Source of the DNA: an uncultured Clostridium sp.
GTDB lineage: Bacteria > Bacillota > Clostridia > TANB77 > CAG-465
DNA: 59,006 bases
Direction: 5' to 3'
Assembly: GCA_947361355.1 (NCBI GenBank)
Contig: CANAIR010000008.1
Span: forward strand, 1 to 59,006
Shown: positions 43,718-56,200 of the stretch, piece by piece
Layout of the letters: each line of letters opens with the position of its first letter
How positions within the stretch are numbered: the first letter of the stretch is position 1
Notes under the pieces: model-generated
Told to the model about the DNA's origin: nothing
Databases searched by the model: none
The model's input: the letters and a program-made list of their open reading frames with translations, nothing else
Position numbers and translations under genes: made by a program

Positions 43718-44924
43718 AGTTGAATTAAAAAAGTTAATTAAATTTAGTTTATGTATAATTTTTATTTTTAATATTACTTTTTCTATATTTTATTACTATC
43801 AATATAAAACATATACAAATATTTTTAATAAAAAAATATCTTCAATTATTTCTAATATTAGCAATCATTATACAAATATTGATAAAAATGATTTAATAGA
43901 AATATTAAATAGTAATACTTTAGAAAGTAATAACAATATACTAAGAAATTATGGGATAGATTTAAATACTGACTCTGCAATTTTGTTAAATAATGACTAT
44001 TTTTATAAATTTTTAATTTTAAACGTAATTATATTATTATTATTTTCTATAACTTTATTAACTTCATTTTTGATATACAATGTAAGCAAAGACAAAAAGT
44101 TAAAACAAATAACAAAGTATATTGAACAAATAAATAACAAAAACTATAAATTGAATATAGACGAAAATAGTGAAGATGAACTTTCAATACTAAAAAATGA
44201 AATATATAAAACTACAATAATGTTAAAAGAAATTTCAGAAAAATCATTACAGGATAAGATAAATCTAAAGGATTCATTATCTGACATTTCTCATCAATTA
44301 AAGACACCTCTTACTTCAATTACAATAATGTTAGACAATATTTTAGATAATGAAAATATGGACAAAAAAACTAGAAATGAATTTATAAAAGATATAAAAA
44401 ATGAGATTATTAACATTAACTTTTTAGTTAACTCACTTTTAAAACTATCTAAACTAGATTCTAATTCTGTTAATTTTATTTTCGAAAATGAATACATAAA
44501 CACAATTATATCTAAAAGTATAAAAAATGTATCAGTCTTATGCGATCTAAAAAATATTGACATTGTAGTTGATGGAGATACTAATGTAAAAATTAATTGT
44601 GATGTTAAGTGGCAAATAGAAGCTATTACAAATATTATTAAAAATTGTGTAGAACATTCAAATTCAAATTCAAAAATATATATAAACTTTGATGAAAATG
44701 AACTATACACTAAATTACAAATAAAGGATAATGGAGTAGGAATTGATAAAAAAGATTTACCTCATATTTTCGAAAGATTTTACAAAGGCAAAAATTCTTC
44801 TAATGAAAGTGTTGGTATTGGACTTGCTCTATCTAAATCTATAATAGAGAAAAGTAATGCTGATATTAGAGTTAACTCGAAAATAAATGAGGGTACTAAT
44901 TTTACAATAAAATATTACAAATAA
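43695..44924 (+). CDS. Sensor histidine kinase
   Basis: 409 residues. Two membrane helices (about 15-36 and 104-128) flank a 65-residue outside domain, so it differs from short-loop BceS kinases. A linker and the DHp domain follow with His200 in SDISHQLKTPLTSI; the ATP domain has IIKNCVEHS (N box), DNGVGIDKKDLPHIFERFYKG (G1/F boxes) and SVGIGLALSKSII (G2). It overlaps the regulator gene by 23 bases. Starts at 43695, 43701 and 43707 are all possible; no strong ribosome site distinguishes them. Confidence 0.9.
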   Translation: MKMNMKNKVELKKLIKFSLCIIFIFNITFSIFYYYQYKTYTNIFNKKISSIISNISNHYTNIDKNDLIEILNSNTLESNNNILRNYGIDLNTDSAILLNNDYFYKFLILNVIILLLFSITLLTSFLIYNVSKDKKLKQITKYIEQINNKNYKLNIDENSEDELSILKNEIYKTTIMLKEISEKSLQDKINLKDSLSDISHQLKTPLTSITIMLDNILDNENMDKKTRNEFIKDIKNEIININFLVNSLLKLSKLDSNSVNFIFENEYINTIISKSIKNVSVLCDLKNIDIVVDGDTNVKINCDVKWQIEAITNIIKNCVEHSNSNSKIYINFDENELYTKLQIKDNGVGIDKKDLPHIFERFYKGKNSSNESVGIGLALSKSIIEKSNADIRVNSKINEGTNFTIKYYK

Positions 44925-44932
44925 TAATATGT

Positions 44933-44973
44933 AAAAAAGATAGTATAAATTAAGTGATTTTTATACTATCTTT
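44933..44973. terminator. Bidirectional terminator between the kinase and TelA genes
   Basis: AAAAAGATAGTATAAA and TTTATACTATCTTTTT form a 16-pair stem with poly-A and poly-T flanks for convergent transcription. Confidence 0.85.
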
Positions 44974-44974
44974 T

Positions 44975-45010
44975 TAATGAACTAAAGTATTGACTTTAGT
45001 TCATTTTTAA
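44975..45010 (+). terminator. Second, tandem hairpin
   Basis: AATGAACTAAAGT and ACTTTAGTTCATT pair perfectly, followed by TTTTAAT on the plus strand. Back-to-back with the preceding terminator. Confidence 0.65.
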
Positions 45011-45012
45011 TA

Positions 45013-46209
45013 TTACATTCTCAAACTTGAACTGTTAAACGAACTTGAAGTTGAATTTTGACCAGATGATTTATTCATGGCTTTGTTATACTCAATCTCC
45101 GCACTTCTTATTCTTTCAAGACTTGCATTAAGATTTGCCGTAGAATTTTCATATATATCCATAATTTCTTTAGTACAACTTTGAACCTCATTTAACAGGG
45201 CCTCTACACATTCTGGATCCATGAAACCTTCATTAGACTTTTGTGCAATTTTTAAAGCCTCCGATTTTATGTCCCTTGCTAAATCAAGTGACATTTGTTC
45301 AGTTCCAGTAGAAATAGTTTCACTAACATTTCTACTTATTTTATTTCGCTCATTCATTAAAGCAAGTGCACAAATTTGCCTTAAAAAAGTAATTGTATGA
45401 GTATAATTCTTCTTTAACACGATTAAATTGTCATAAGAGGTTCTATGTGTTACTTTACTAGCCTCAATTACGCCGTAAGTTGAGGCCCTGCTTAGCTCTA
45501 AATCACCTAACTTACCTTCAAAGGTGTTAATATACTCCTTTGCTGAATTTAACTCATCATTGTACAAAGAACTATCCATGTTATCTAATTCAGGGAGCTT
45601 TTTCTTTGCTTCCTCCAAGGCTAACTGACCTGCAACTAAGTAATCCTCTAAATTATGAATCAGCTTAACATTAACCTCCTTATATTCTTTGGTTTCTAAC
45701 AAATTCTTTTTCATAAGCTCCATCTGTTTTTCTAATATTCCTTGAAGCCTATTTAACGTTTCATCAAGCGATTGGTATTTTTCAACTGTTTCATTATATT
45801 TTTCGCCTGCTTTTTCAATAAGCCTTGCGAAAAAACCTTTTTTACGCTCTTTTATTTTTACTGTTTCATCAAGACATTCCAAAAGCATTTTCTTAACTGC
45901 TTCTTCCTCTTCGCTTCCTTTAGCAGATTGAATAAACTTAGAAGCTACCTGCGACATATCTGCCAAAACTTTATCACCATAAGATAAAATTAACATTTCA
46001 TCGCTTATATTTATCTTTGGAAAAAAATCTAATACTGCCTTTTGCCGGTCAGCCGGTAGCGAATTTAATGAACGTACTGTTATCATACCTAATTCTGCAT
46101 TTTGAGACATATCTGGAACTATCGTATTATTTTCTTCTACTATACTTCCAATTTTCTCAACAGTTGCATCAATTTCCATCTCTTTACTAATACCGTTATT
46201 AATTTCCAT
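45013..46209 (-). CDS. TelA/KlaA-family (toxic anion resistance) protein
   Basis: 398 residues, mostly helical and soluble. Family features: SFIQSAKGSEEEEAVKKML-like core, KKGFFARLIEKAGEKYNETVEKYQSLDETLNRLQ, NLEDYLVAGQLALEEA, SYDNLIVLKKNYTHTITFLRQI and a low-complexity Ser/Asn tail. TelA proteins are linked to tellurite and lantibiotic or membrane-stress tolerance, but the exact function is unsettled. Usual partners (TerD, XpaC) are absent nearby. AGGAGG precedes the ATG. Confidence 0.85.
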   Translation of the reverse strand: MEINNGISKEMEIDATVEKIGSIVEENNTIVPDMSQNAELGMITVRSLNSLPADRQKAVLDFFPKINISDEMLILSYGDKVLADMSQVASKFIQSAKGSEEEEAVKKMLLECLDETVKIKERKKGFFARLIEKAGEKYNETVEKYQSLDETLNRLQGILEKQMELMKKNLLETKEYKEVNVKLIHNLEDYLVAGQLALEEAKKKLPELDNMDSSLYNDELNSAKEYINTFEGKLGDLELSRASTYGVIEASKVTHRTSYDNLIVLKKNYTHTITFLRQICALALMNERNKISRNVSETISTGTEQMSLDLARDIKSEALKIAQKSNEGFMDPECVEALLNEVQSCTKEIMDIYENSTANLNASLERIRSAEIEYNKAMNKSSGQNSTSSSFNSSSLRM

Positions 46210-46252
46210 AATTACCTCCTAAATTATTATTAGTTTTTATATAGTTTTTAAT

Positions 46253-46281
46253 ATTCTATCACATTTATATAAATAAGTCAA
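46253..46281 (-). promoter_or_regulatory. Sigma-A promoter of the telA-like gene
   Basis: Minus-strand TTGACT (46276-46281), 17 bases, TAGAAT (46253-46258). Confidence 0.75.
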
Positions 46282-46348
46282 TATTATGGTAACCAATTAT
46301 GCGATTTTATATTATTTTTATAGTTATTTCCTTAAAGTATAATATAAC

Positions 46349-46396
46349 AAATAAAAACACCTTACAAATATAAAAAATATATTTATAAAGTGTTTA
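46349..46396 (-). terminator. Terminator of the gene at 46419
   Basis: Minus-strand AAACACTTTATAAATATA pairs with TATATTTGTAAGGTGTTT, followed by TTATTTG. Confidence 0.65.
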
Positions 46397-46418
46397 ATAT
46401 GTTACTATAAATTATGTA

Positions 46419-46937
46419 TTAATGATACATTGCATTATTTAACAATCCATATGATAAAAACATCATTATAAAGCTTGCTAAAATTATACCAATTAATATT
46501 GCAATCATCGCTTTTTTCCTGTTCATTCCCATTACACTAGCTATTAGTGCACCTGTCCAAGCACCAGTACCTGGTAATGGTATTCCAACAAATAATATAA
46601 GTGCTAAAAATTCTCCCTTTTCAAATTTTTCTTTATGCTTATTTGCCTTAGATTCTAATTTTTCTACAATTCCTTTAAGCATTTTTGTATTTTTCATCCA
46701 GTCAAATATTGGAGTTAAAAATAGCAATATAAAAGGTATTGGAAGTATATTTCCAATTATAGATACAATATATGCAACAATAGGAGTAATATTTAATGCA
46801 CCTGCTGCAAGAAGCCCACCTCTTAATTCTAGTATTGGTAAAAGAGATATTATAAATACCGTTATTTCTTTTCCAAATGGAACTGAATTAAATGAACTAA
46901 ATATTTCTAAAATTTTTATTACTAAAGTTTCAGCCAT
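46419..46937 (-). CDS. Small multidrug export family (COG2426) membrane protein
   Basis: 172 residues, about four or five membrane helices. Family blocks: ISLLPILELRGGLLAAGAL near the N-terminus, SIIGNILPIPFILLFL, and LILFVGIPLPGTGAWTGALIAS, all typical of the Sm_multidrug_ex family. The transport role is inferred from the family name; substrates are poorly known. AAAGGAG precedes the ATG. Confidence 0.85.
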   Translation of the reverse strand: MAETLVIKILEIFSSFNSVPFGKEITVFIISLLPILELRGGLLAAGALNITPIVAYIVSIIGNILPIPFILLFLTPIFDWMKNTKMLKGIVEKLESKANKHKEKFEKGEFLALILFVGIPLPGTGAWTGALIASVMGMNRKKAMIAILIGIILASFIMMFLSYGLLNNAMYH

Positions 46938-46958
46938 TTTCTTTTCTCCTTTATATAT

Positions 46959-46987
46959 ATTATATTTTATAAATAGTTAAAAATCAA
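46959..46987 (-). promoter_or_regulatory. Sigma-A promoter of the gene at 46419
   Basis: Minus-strand TTGATT (46982-46987), 17 bases, TATAAT (46959-46964). The remaining AT-rich gap up to 47207 holds nothing else I can recognise. Confidence 0.65.
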
Positions 46988-47207
46988 TATGTTTAAATTA
47001 AAATGAGTAAAAATATCTGCTTTTTATACAAATATATCTTTTTTATTCCCACAAAAAAAATTTAATATAAAATAAATTTACATCCTATTGTTTAGATTAT
47101 ATTTAAACCTAATAATTCATATGCTTAATACTATTTTTTTATAATTTTATATGTTATTTTATACACAATATATTATTTTTTTCATATATTTATATAATAT
47201 AACTTAA

Positions 47208-47243
47208 AAAATGAGATGATTTTTTATCATCTCATTTTTTATT
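47208..47243 (-). terminator. Terminator of the giant protease operon
   Basis: AAAAAATGAGATGAT and ATCATCTCATTTTTT form a long stem, poly-T on both ends. Confidence 0.85.
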
Positions 47244-47258
47244 TTTGCTATGAAAAAT

Positions 47259-50200
47259 CTATTTGTTTTTTAATCCAAAATTTATGAATTTTACAACTTT
47301 TTTATCTATATTTTGTATATCAATTTCTTGAATATTTTCTAAATTCCAAACGTTTTCATCTAAATGTAGAATACTTGTATAGAATTCTTTTGATAACAAT
47401 TGCTCATTCGTAGCAGTTTTTATATTTTTGCCATTACTATTTGATGTTCCTTGTGAACTGCCATTTTCATAACAATTTTGGAATATTTGACTTACTCTAT
47501 CCAAGTCTGTTAATGCTGTAAACTTATTAACAGGATTTTTTGCATCTGTATGCTTACTTATAACTGCTGAATTTTTAATAACTATATTTCCTTCTTGAGC
47601 ATTAGCAATAAATCCTCCCCAAGTTTTTGCATTATCTGGATTATTTTGATCAACTTCACATACCATATAAATATTTGATATAACATTTTCCATAACTGCA
47701 TCTCCAGATAATATTGCTACAACACCTGCATTGTTACTTCCTTTTGCATGTAACTCTCCTTGTAAATAACAATTTTTTATACTTCCACCATTTTTTGTAG
47801 ATACCATTGACGCCATTCTATTACCATAATATCTACTATATAGATATATATTTTCAATTACAATATTTTCAAAAGTAGAATTTTCATCTTGTACAGAAAT
47901 TGTAGCTATACCAGCATTTCCTAACAATGTCATTTTATTAAATTTCATATTAGTAAATGTAGCATTTGATGTTTGACGTGCAAAAGCTGCTACTGCACTT
48001 CTCATAGAATTACTCATAGGTAAATCTGGATCTCCATTAGCTTTCCATTTAACACCAAAGCAGTAATTTTCCATATTTAATCCATCTACTTTACCTTGGA
48101 ATTTTTCAAATAAAGTTGCATCATATAAATTCTTTATAGTATGATTATTACCTTTAATTTCGCCAGTAAATGTTCCTGATATTAATATACTTCCAATAGA
48201 ATATTTTTTTCCTGCAAAATCAATATCACTTTCAATATTAAATATTGCATATGGATGAGCTTTCATCAAGTTTACAAATTCATCTGCTGAATTAATAGAG
48301 TACTGCTCTACTGTTTCTAAACCTATATATTCATTTGGATCAGAATTCTTTAATTTTGGTAATTTTTCTTCTGCTACCTTACTTAAATCCCAAATATCTG
48401 AACTCCAACCTAATGTATTAGTATAAAAGTCTTGACTTGTAATATTTGCTTTAGTTGATACACCTATTTTTCCAGTAAAGTCTATTCCTTCTCTTGTTAA
48501 AGTTGAAATTCCATCATTTTCTTCATATTCATAGTTGTTTTCAAAACCAACAAATTGATCATTAGCTGTTCTTCCATCAAATTTATATTGATATTGTTGA
48601 TCACCAAGTGCTATATTATTTTTAACAATAGCATTATTTTGTGATTTTCCTATCAATCCGGCTACACCTAGTTTTCCTGACACTTTTACAGCACTAAAGC
48701 TATTTGTTATTGTAGAGTCATTTAATACACCTACTAATCCACCTATATCTTGATTTCCAACAGCACTTCCAACTGAGTAACAATTTTCAATATTAGTTTT
48801 ATTAGTTGCTTCTCCTATTAAACCAGAACAATTATTTCCACTTGCAAGTATTGATGCGCTAGCACTACTTGCTTTTATACTAGATGAATATGCATATCCT
48901 GCAATAGAAGCAACCCTATTTACACCTGAAACTTCAGTATTAGTGATATGTACATTGTTTAATTTAGCATGTGTTAATGTACCACTTAATCCACCTACAT
49001 TAGACTTAGTTGAACTTATTTTCATATTTTTTAATACTATATTTTCTAGTTCAACAGTATTCATAATTTTTGCCATACTACCTACATTATCTTCAGTAGT
49101 AACAATTTCAGTGTCCTCTAATTTTAAGTTGTAAATTTTTGAATATGTAGCTTTATTAAATATTGGCTTTTTATTTCCACTTATTATGTGATTATTTCCT
49201 TCAATGCTACCAAAGAATTCTTTAGTAATAATAGTACTTCCAGTTGTATTTAGTGTAGATAAATCAATATCATTTTCTATTATAAATTCTTCATCTGGAT
49301 ATTGGTTTAATAAACTTTCAAATTCTTCAGCTGAATGAATAGAATGTTTAGGTAATTTAATATCTTCCATTACATTAGGATCAGAGTTTCTTAACTTAGG
49401 TAATTTTTCTTCTGATATTTTACTTAAATCCCAAATATTTTGATCCCACTCTAAAGTATCAGTATAGAACTCTGTATTAGTAATGTCTTCTTTAAATGCT
49501 ATATCTATTTTCCCTTCAAAGTCTATTCCTTCCCTAACTAAAGTTGAAATTCCAACATTATCTGCATATTCATAGTTTCCTAAATAGTTACTTAATTGTT
49601 CATTAACTGTTTTTCCATCAAATTTATAATGTAAACTAGTTTGATTTCCTAAAGCTATATTATTTTTTACAGTAGAATTTGTTAATGATTGACTTATAAA
49701 TCCTGATGAACCTTCATTTCCATAAACTCTTACTGCACTCATTGAATTTATAACTGAAGATTTATTCAACACTCCAATAAATCCACCTACATTTTCAACG
49801 CCTTCTACTTTTCCTAATGAATAACAGTTTTCTATATTAGTTCCATTTATAGCTTCACCTATAAATCCACCACTATTATTACCAGTAGATATAACCTTTC
49901 CATTAGCGCTACATGATTTTATATTAGATGCTCCAATATATCCAATCAATAATCCTACTCTATTTGTACCTGAAACCTCTGAATCAATTATATGAACATC
50001 TTCTAAATTAGAATTTGTCATTATACCAACTAATCCACCTACTTCACGGTTTTTATTTGATATATTAATTCCTTTGGCTACTACATTTTTAAGTTCCATA
50101 TAGTATGCAATTTTTGCAAGTGCACCTACATCAACTTCATTTTTAACAATATTACTTCCTTCTATTTTCAAATCATATATTTGAGCATATCTAGTAGTAT

Positions 50201-53200
50201 TGAAAATTGGAACTTTATTTCCACTTATAGTATGATTATTTCCTTCTATTGTACCCATAAATACGCCATCAATTATAGTTGTTGTACTATTTAAAGTAGA
50301 AAGATCTATATCTTCTTTTAAAACAAATGTTGCTTCTTTATGTTCATTAATTAAAGTTTCAAATTCTTGTGCATTTGTAATATTATATTTTTCAATATTA
50401 GTGATATTGCCATTTGGATCATCATTTCTTAGTTTTGGAAGTTTTCCACTTTGTACTTCGGCAAAATCCCAAATTTTATTATCCCATGTTAAAGTTTCAG
50501 TATAGAAACTTTCTTTTGTTACTTCTGATCCTTCAACAACATCTATTTTTCCAGTAAAATCAACTCCTGTTCTTGTTAATGTAGATAATCCTACATTAGC
50601 TTTATTTTCGTAATTTCCACTAAAGTTTTTGAAATTAGTATTAGATGTTCTTCCATCAAATTTATAGCCTGTTATTTGATTTACTAAAGTAATATTATTT
50701 TTTATAATCGAATTACCTGTTGTTTGTCCAGTAAAGCTTGCTATTCCTGCATTTCCCTTTGCTTTTGTATTACTAAAACAATTTGTAACAAATGATGTAT
50801 TTACATATCCTATAAATCCACCTATATCTTGATTTCCTTGAGCTTCACCTATTGAATAACAATTATTTACACTTGCTTTACTATAAATTTCACCTATAAA
50901 TCCACCACAAGCATTTCCAGTTGATTTTGCCATTCCATTTACAGTACTTTGCTCAACTTGACTTTGACCTACATATCCTGCAAAATTACCTACTCTTGTT
51001 GTTCCTAAGACTTGAGATTGCATTACGTGTATATTTTTTGCAAAAGAAAATACCATATTACCTACTATTCCACCAACTTGTTTGTTAGTAGCAGAAACAT
51101 TAATATTTTTTGCAGTTATATTTTCAATTTGACTATATCCTATTGCTTTGGCAAGTGATCCAACATTCATTGCACTACTTGTAATATTACTATTTTCTAT
51201 TTCTAAGTTTGAAATATGTGCAAACTTAACAGAATCAAATATTGGCATAGTATTTCCTATTAATTTATGTCCTTGACCATCTAATTTACCCATAAAGTAA
51301 CCGTCAATAATTGCATTTTCTCCTGTAACAGTCGATAAGTCTATATCATTATCTAATACAAAATATCCTTTTAGATTTTTTGTTATTTTTTCTTTAAATT
51401 CTTTAGCACTTGTTATATGAATTTTTTCTATATTACCCTTTAATACTTCTCCCCTAAAGTCATCAGTTACACGTTTTAAGTAATGGTAATTAACTCTTCT
51501 AACATTTGTACTATTTGTAACATTTCTGTCATTATTTGCTGCATCTAATTTTAATGCGTCAACATATTTTTCAACCAAGTCATTTGAATCAAAGTATGAA
51601 ATTGTATTCCAACTATTTTCCATTAAATCATAACGACCTGTTTTAAACTTTTTCCATGTCATATCAGGATCTTTTGTTACTTTTTTAATAGCATCTAAAT
51701 CATTTTTACTCTTACCACTAAAGTATGTAATGTATCCACCATCATAGCCACCTATACCAAGCATTTGCCATGCTGTATATGTAAATCCATAAGAATGTGT
51801 TCTTCCTTTTTCATTATATGGTTGATACCAACGTCTAATATACATATTTTCAGAACCATATAATCCTTTTTCACCTGTTTGTACAACTGGAGCAGTTATA
51901 CCTGGTTTAATTGTAATTTGATTATCATATATATCTTCTACTGTTTTTAAATTCATTTGTTCAAATTCTTCTTTAGTTATTGGTTTCCATCCAACATTAG
52001 CATAATTACCTGGTGCATTAGGATAGTAAATTTGTACCGCTACTTTAGACTGTTCCTCTGGAGTTAATTTTAAAAATGCTTTTGCTTCTGCATAATCTAA
52101 AAAGTCTATTGCTTCAAACATTCCTTTATAGTAGCTTTCTAATTTTTCTGTTGTATTAATTCTTTCAGTTGTTAAATTACTTGTTATTACTTTATCATCA
52201 GTATAATTAAAGCTCAAATTAAAGTTTACTTCTCCATCACCGAAACCTTGTGTTGTATTTCCATCTGTATAGTCTTCTGTACCAGAACCATCAGTATTTC
52301 CAAATCCACCTACTGGTCTAAATCCATTTCTTTTAAAGAATACCCAATTACATTGGTTATGTCCTGTTTCATGCGACCATACACGAGTATAAGTTCCTAA
52401 TATGCTATCAACAACGTAGAAAATTCTTTGTCCACCAGAATATGCTGCAACCGCTCTAATTGTAAACCATTCATATAATAATTCATTCATATTTTTACAA
52501 AATTTATCAGTTGCTTTTCCATTTTTTTGTTCACCCAATACTGGTAAAACAGTAGTATCAATAGCAATATCACATACTTGATTTAAAACAGACGCCTCCA
52601 CAAAACCTGCTGTTGTAGTATAGAACACTCCTATTTGCTTAGCAAAATTTTGTACTGATCTTTCTAAATTTGCAATTTGTTTTTCATTTCCTGGATCAGT
52701 TACATAAAGTCTTTGAGATCCTATTAAAAATGTAGTTGGTGCTGATATCATATAGCCTGAATTTTCTGGTAATGTCAACATTGGCAATATAAACTTTTCT
52801 TGTTTTTTAAGTTGTTTCCAAGCACGATAGTCTACACTATCTTCATATCCTTTTGCAGGTGCTTCAGCTATAATACCACTAAAGTTTTCTACAAACCAAT
52901 CATTTGGATCTTGATTATTAGCAAATATTTTAATATTATATTCAACAAATTCAGCAATTGTAGAAATTCCAACGCAAGGTCCTAAATTTTCTCTATAGTA
53001 TCTTTGGTTAACGTGAGTGGCTAGCGATTTACTTTTCATACATTGTGATATTAAATTATTAGTAGAAGCACTATTGCTATATACATCACCTTTGAATAAT
53101 ATTATATCACTTACTCTAGTATCACTTACTTCAAATCCATAAAAACGTGTTAAATACATATAAGTAAATATAGCTTGTTTAAATTTAACAGTATTATTAG

Positions 53201-56200
53201 TTAAATAGGCATAAATGTATCCATTTAAAATATCATTGTCAAATGTTACACTATATCCATCCATATTTCCTATGAAATTTAAAACAAATTGTGTTGCATA
53301 TTCTTCACTTTTTATAGTTTCATTAAAGAAATCTACATATATTCGACTTCCCAAACTAATTTCTCCTACTAATGGTTTTAAATCACTATTAAAATTTAAA
53401 CTTTGTAAATATTTAACCAATTTTTGTACAATTTCTGCATCTTGTTTAATTACATATTTATTAAAGTTATATTCTATTCCTAAACCTTCAAATTTATATG
53501 CAACAATATGATTATACATATTTTTAAAGTTTAATTTGTATTGTTTTGTAGTATCATCTTCAAACACTACGTTAATATGATCAATTGTATTATAATTTTC
53601 TTCTGTAAGAGTTATTAAATATTTATTTTGAGCATTAAAAGGCAATATAGCTTTTATTTGTTTTTGGTTTAAAACATCATCTTCACTAATTCTTCCTCCA
53701 TCTACTACTAAATATTTTGAATCAAAAAATGGCATTAATTTATATAAATTTGAATATGCTGTTTCCTTTTTAGGATCATAATCCTCCATTTTCTTTAATC
53801 TATCTATATCTGGAATATAATTTCCAGTGCTTGAACTTTCTATTTTATTATTAGGATCAAAACCTTTTAAAGTTGGTAAATTTTCATAATTTTTATTTTC
53901 TAAGTTCCATATTTGGTCATTAAATCCTAGTTGTTCTTTACAAAATTCTCCATTGAATTCATTTTTAGAGACTTCTTTTATTAAACCATTTGAAGTTTTT
54001 GCATTTGAATTTAAGCTAGATTCTGTCATTTCATAATTGAAAGTGTCTGGATCAAGTGTAACACTATTTCCATGTACTTTATTAGCTTTACTTCCATCTG
54101 CTAAACTAATATTTTGTATTAATTTAACTCTTGCAGATCCATTTGGGTTTCCAACAATTCCTCCTACATTACCTGGACCGCTAGTTCCACTAATATTTAC
54201 TTTAGAAATACAATGTTTAATTGTATTTTGTTGATACATTCCATCTTGAACACCACCAACAATTCCTCCTACTTCCCATGATCCTTCAACATTTCCTTTT
54301 ACATAGCAGTCTTCTATAGTTGAAGCATAACCTATTTCACCAACTAAGCCTCCTACTCTTCTTGATTTGTTTCCTTCTGGTGCAGTCATAGTTATATTAG
54401 TAGCACTACATTTTTCTATTCTACTACCACTTAATCTTCCTACAAAAGAACCAAAGCCATAGAATAGTCCATAAGTAGAAAATGTTGAATTTTTAATATG
54501 TACATTACTAAATGTAGTTTTATTATAAGCTTCATTTGCGATTATACCCTTTGTAAGTGCGCCTACTTGTGTTGTTATGTACGCATTTTCTATAATTAGA
54601 TTTTTAATAGTTGCTCTTTCAATTTCATTAAATAATGGCTTTTGTAAATTATATATAGTGTGTCCATTACCATTTATTGTACCTTCAAACATCATCTCTC
54701 CATAATATGATAATGTCTCTACTGTACATTCAGAAGCATCATAATCCTTTGTTAAGTTAAATGTTCCATTTGGATATTCTCTCATTCTAGCAAGCAATCT
54801 TTCAAAAGATTCATTACTTACACTAGACCCTGTATTTCCCATTACACCAAATGGCACTTCTACTTTAGTTTGCTTTTCATCTCCTTCATAAACTATTGTA
54901 TTTTCAACATCTAATTCTAAAAGAACTTTCCTTTGTTCAATTCTACAAGCTTTAACATTTGCAAACATATCTGGCATATTTTTCATTTTTACTTTTGCAA
55001 CATAATTTTCTGGATTTGAAATTATTTCATTTGAATCTGTATTGCTTACTTCCATTGGATATCCATGATAATTATGATATAATTGTACATCTGTTATATC
55101 TTTTAATTGAATTTTTCTTTCTGTAAAATCTATTTCATCATGTAATAATATTTGATCTTGATATTCATTATCTCCTGTCCCTAAAGCATTTGTATCTAAG
55201 TCATAATTAACTATTACTTTTATATTGTAATATTCACTATTTGTCTTTTCAAAAATAATTTCATTACTATTTGCAACTAAATTTTGAGTTTTAATTTCTC
55301 TTTTATGATCATCTGTAATAATAACACTTCCATTTGTTATAGTTGTTTCAGCATCATTTAAGTTGAATGTTGCAATTATTTTATTTTTATCTGCTTCATC
55401 TTCTTTAAATCTAAAACTAGTAACAGTTGCTTTATCTTTTAATACCTCTAATTTAATTTTTTGTTCATTTGGAACATCTAAATATCTATTATTACTTAAA
55501 ACTATTGTTTCTAAATTATATTCTTTTACTCCACTAGTTTCAAAACTTAGTAATTTAGTAGTATATGTATTAGTTTGACCATTTCTAGTTAATGTATATT
55601 CATTACCACTTATAACCGCTTTTTGTGGTATAAAACTAGTTGCATTAGTACAAGTAAAGCTTAAACCTATTTCCTCATTTTTATTAAAATATTTTGTATC
55701 TTTTTCTTGGTTAACAGTTTTTACATCACTTATCTCTAAATTATAATTACCAACTAACATAACATCAGCTTGTGCAATAACTTTATCTACTTCCATATTA
55801 TCATTACCTTCTGGATAACGATTATAACTTGCTATAAGTTTTGCTACATATTCTTTATTAACTTCTAAATTTTCAAAAACAACTTTTCCGCGATTTCCTT
55901 CCATTTGAATAGTTGGTTCTTGTATAACTTGATCAGGTGTTCCATTACTTCCAGGAACTATCAATTTTACTTTGCCAGAAATAAAGCTCTTATCATTATC
56001 TATCAAAGAAAAAGTGATTGTAACTTTATTTTCAGATAAATTATCTTCTTGCTTTATTTCACCAGTACTTGGTATATCTTTTAGAACAGTTACTGATATA
56101 GTATTATCAACTGTTGCTTCTTTTTCATCTTTAAATTTTAATTTTGTAGTAACAAGAGGTAAAACTTTTGCTTCTGCACCTACTTGAGTAACTATCTCGT

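Noticed and set aside
43037-44924. A classical BceRS intramembrane-sensing pair
   Set aside because: The kinase has a 65-residue outside domain, too large for the BceS type, and the permease has two large outside domains instead of one.
45013-46209. A tellurite-resistance gene cluster
   Set aside because: Only the TelA-like gene is present; no TerD-type or other ter genes nearby.
52300-52400. M60/enhancin or another HExxH family for the giant protease
   Set aside because: The downstream GGFG-x3-GSGTE block and the preceding GLUG modules fit M26/Zmp better.
48283-54820. CRISPR array or non-coding satellite in the giant gene
   Set aside because: The repeats are about 1.04 kb, divergent and keep one open frame; they are protein modules.
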